DNA of 64,000 bases, taken from contig NZ_CAMIIE010000006.1 of the NCBI RefSeq assembly GCF_946222605.1, positions 25,340-89,339 on the forward strand, given 5' to 3'. The notes beneath the pieces were generated by a model. It made no database searches. It saw only the letters and a list, made by a program, of their open reading frames with translations, and was not told the origin of the DNA. Within the stretch, counting starts at the first letter, position 1. Each line of letters starts with the position of its first letter. Positions 63,143 to 64,000 of this stretch are shown one piece after another. A program made the position numbers and the translations under genes. Source of the DNA: an uncultured Acidocella sp. (GTDB lineage Bacteria; Pseudomonadota; Alphaproteobacteria; Acetobacterales; Acetobacteraceae).

Positions 63143-63520
63143 TCAAGCGGTTCGGGAATGGGCCTCGTCGGCGGTGATGCCGGACAGGCTTTCGATGAGA
63201 CGCGCCGCCTTGTCGTAATCAATGGCGATGTGCGGCATGTGGCAGGCGCGCAGTTCCTGGGCGGTGCCGGTGAGGAACCGCAGCGATGCGTCGATCTCGT
63301 CGAGAAGCTCCGGCGTCACGGCGGGGCGGAAATCGGCCGGCGCCAGGAGGCCCCAGGCCCGCAGATCATCGATACGCGCGGCGGCGGCGGCAATCGCCTG
63401 GAGAGCCTGTTCCTTATTCTCCGCGCACCAGTGCCGGTTGAAATCCAGCGTCACCAGGCGCGCGCTCAATGCGTGCCGGATGACGGCGGCGGCTTCCAGG
63501 GCTGGGTTATGTAGGGCCAT
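63143..63520 (-). CDS. Unknown helical phage protein
   Basis: A 125-residue all-helical protein starting at ATG 63520 (MALHNPALEA), which overlaps the upstream stop by one base (TGATG). Ala/Leu-rich with a C-terminal segment IAIDYDKAARLIESL. Similar small proteins occur in phage early operons; no function is assigned. Confidence 0.6.
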   Translation of the reverse strand: MALHNPALEAAAVIRHALSARLVTLDFNRHWCAENKEQALQAIAAAAARIDDLRAWGLLAPADFRPAVTPELLDEIDASLRFLTGTAQELRACHMPHIAIDYDKAARLIESLSGITADEAHSRTA

Positions 63521-63867
63521 CAGCAGTACCAAGGGGCTTCAGCGCAGCGCTCGGCTTTGTACGTGCGCCAGGTGGGGCCGTCAGGATCGAGATGCTGCGT
63601 CACCATGATGCGGTAATAGGGGGCGATCTGACCTGGCTCGATGAGATCAAAAAGATTTGATATCGCCTCATATCTGATTGAACGCATCGAGTAGGAAAAC
63701 CGACAGCCCACGACGACGAAGTGAGCAAAAAACTCATCCAGTTCGTGCGCGTGGTTATCGATAAGGCTGATATCGACATCAAAGACCCCAACGCGGCGGG
63801 GAAACAGCTTGTCAGCCTCTGAAAAGCTATCCTTCGAAAGCTCTTTGGTGTTCTGGTCTACGACCAT
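63520..63867 (-). CDS. Unknown phage protein, 115 residues
   Basis: A soluble protein without known motif, rich in aromatic residues and histidine (DNHAHELDEFF, YYRIMVTQHLDPDGPTW). It begins 3 bp after the stop of the repeat protein gene and overlaps the next gene, so it is translated within the same operon. Confidence 0.55.
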   Translation of the reverse strand: MVVDQNTKELSKDSFSEADKLFPRRVGVFDVDISLIDNHAHELDEFFAHFVVVGCRFSYSMRSIRYEAISNLFDLIEPGQIAPYYRIMVTQHLDPDGPTWRTYKAERCAEAPWYC

Positions 63868-63870
63868 TTT

Positions 63871-64000
63871 TCATGACTCCGGAGATACGGTTGATTCCGC
63901 CACGCTCGCCAGCGCGGCCGGCAGCGGGTGCTGGTAGCCCCGGAGATAGAGCCCGCCCCCCACGCTCGCCAGCGCGGCCGGCAGCGGGTGCTGGTAGCCC
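63871..64000 (-). CDS. Solenoid repeat protein, C-terminal part (cut by window edge)
   Basis: The last 42 codons of a gene that continues beyond the right edge. They read GYQHPLPAALASVGGGLYLR, then GYQHPLPAALASV again and the tail AESTVSPES before a TGA. The 20-residue unit with evenly spaced Leu/Val suggests a leucine-rich solenoid. The number of units is unknown. Three bases separate its stop from the next start. Confidence 0.6.
   Translation of the reverse strand, partial: GYQHPLPAALASVGGGLYLRGYQHPLPAALASVAESTVSPES
63900..64000 (-). repeat. 60-bp coding tandem repeat
   Basis: Bases 63900-63940 recur without change at 63960-64000, a 60-bp period equal to 20 codons, inside the solenoid protein frame. 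The perfect DNA identity indicates recent duplication or conversion. Confidence 0.85.

Larger units (their letters stand above)
58558..64000 (+). mobile_element. Prophage or genomic island at tRNA-Tyr (left part)
   Basis: The segment begins with an integrase directly after tRNA-Tyr and continues with a toxin-antitoxin pair, AlpA, an orphan methyltransferase, a short MarR protein and unknown genes with overlapping stops and starts on the minus strand, the pattern of a phage early region. The right border and the duplicated tRNA end are outside the window. Confidence 0.75.

Overview
The window is GC-rich alphaproteobacterial DNA. Gene content (a sox cluster, D-tartrate dehydratase, eutBC and the integrase types) points to the Acetobacteraceae, perhaps an acidophilic or plant-associated genus; that placement is inference, as no rRNA gene is present.

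Layout. 1-6.7 kb: sulfur oxidation genes soxC-D-X-Y-Z-A on the minus strand (soxA runs off the left edge), a divergent OmpR-type two-component system, and a periplasmic DsbA-like protein. 6.7-15.5 kb: accessory DNA with an integrase remnant, a PIN-domain toxin-antitoxin pair, an IS91-type remnant, a D-tartrate operon (tarD-dctA-lysR) and an intact tyrosine recombinase. 16.0-28.6 kb: a complete type I-E CRISPR-Cas locus, cas3-cse1-cse2-cas7-cas5-cas6e-cas1-cas2 followed by leader and array, all read on the minus strand. The array has 68 repeats and 67 spacers at an exact 61-bp period. 28.9-35.3 kb: a recombinase-rich segment with an HTH protein, two overlapping tyrosine recombinases, a small CsrA-like protein, an unknown protein, and a large serine recombinase whose last codons lie inside a tRNA-Glu gene. 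35.3-50.2 kb: core chromosome with recJ, a TonB-type protein, a glycine-zipper lipoprotein, dnaJ, dnaK, leuA with an apparent leader peptide, a TM2 protein, a HAD-GNAT fusion, an SDR with its divergent XRE regulator, and a DinG-like helicase. 50.3-58.4 kb: a PilZ protein, an unknown protein, a serine resolvase, a VOC protein, a LysR/ClC pair, eutBC, a CheY-like protein and a SpoU rRNA methyltransferase. 58.5-64 kb: tRNA-Tyr with an integrase directly downstream, then a prophage or island early region (BrnT toxin with an XRE antitoxin, AlpA, an orphan DNA methyltransferase, a short MarR protein, unknowns) ending in a protein built of 20-residue repeats that continues past the right edge.

How it fits together. 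The sox genes encode periplasmic thiosulfate oxidation and the adjacent two-component system may control them. The tartrate genes form one import-and-dehydration unit under a LysR regulator. The CRISPR-Cas locus lies between tyrosine recombinase genes on both sides, so it may be island-borne. Most novel-looking signals: the two-integrase plus CsrA-like module; the serine recombinase fused to tRNA-Glu sequence; the leucine-rich leader peptide and hairpin before leuA; the BrnT/XRE pair with twin operators inside a probably leaderless promoter; a hairpin covering the ribosome binding site at 51009; and the 60-bp coding repeat at the right edge.
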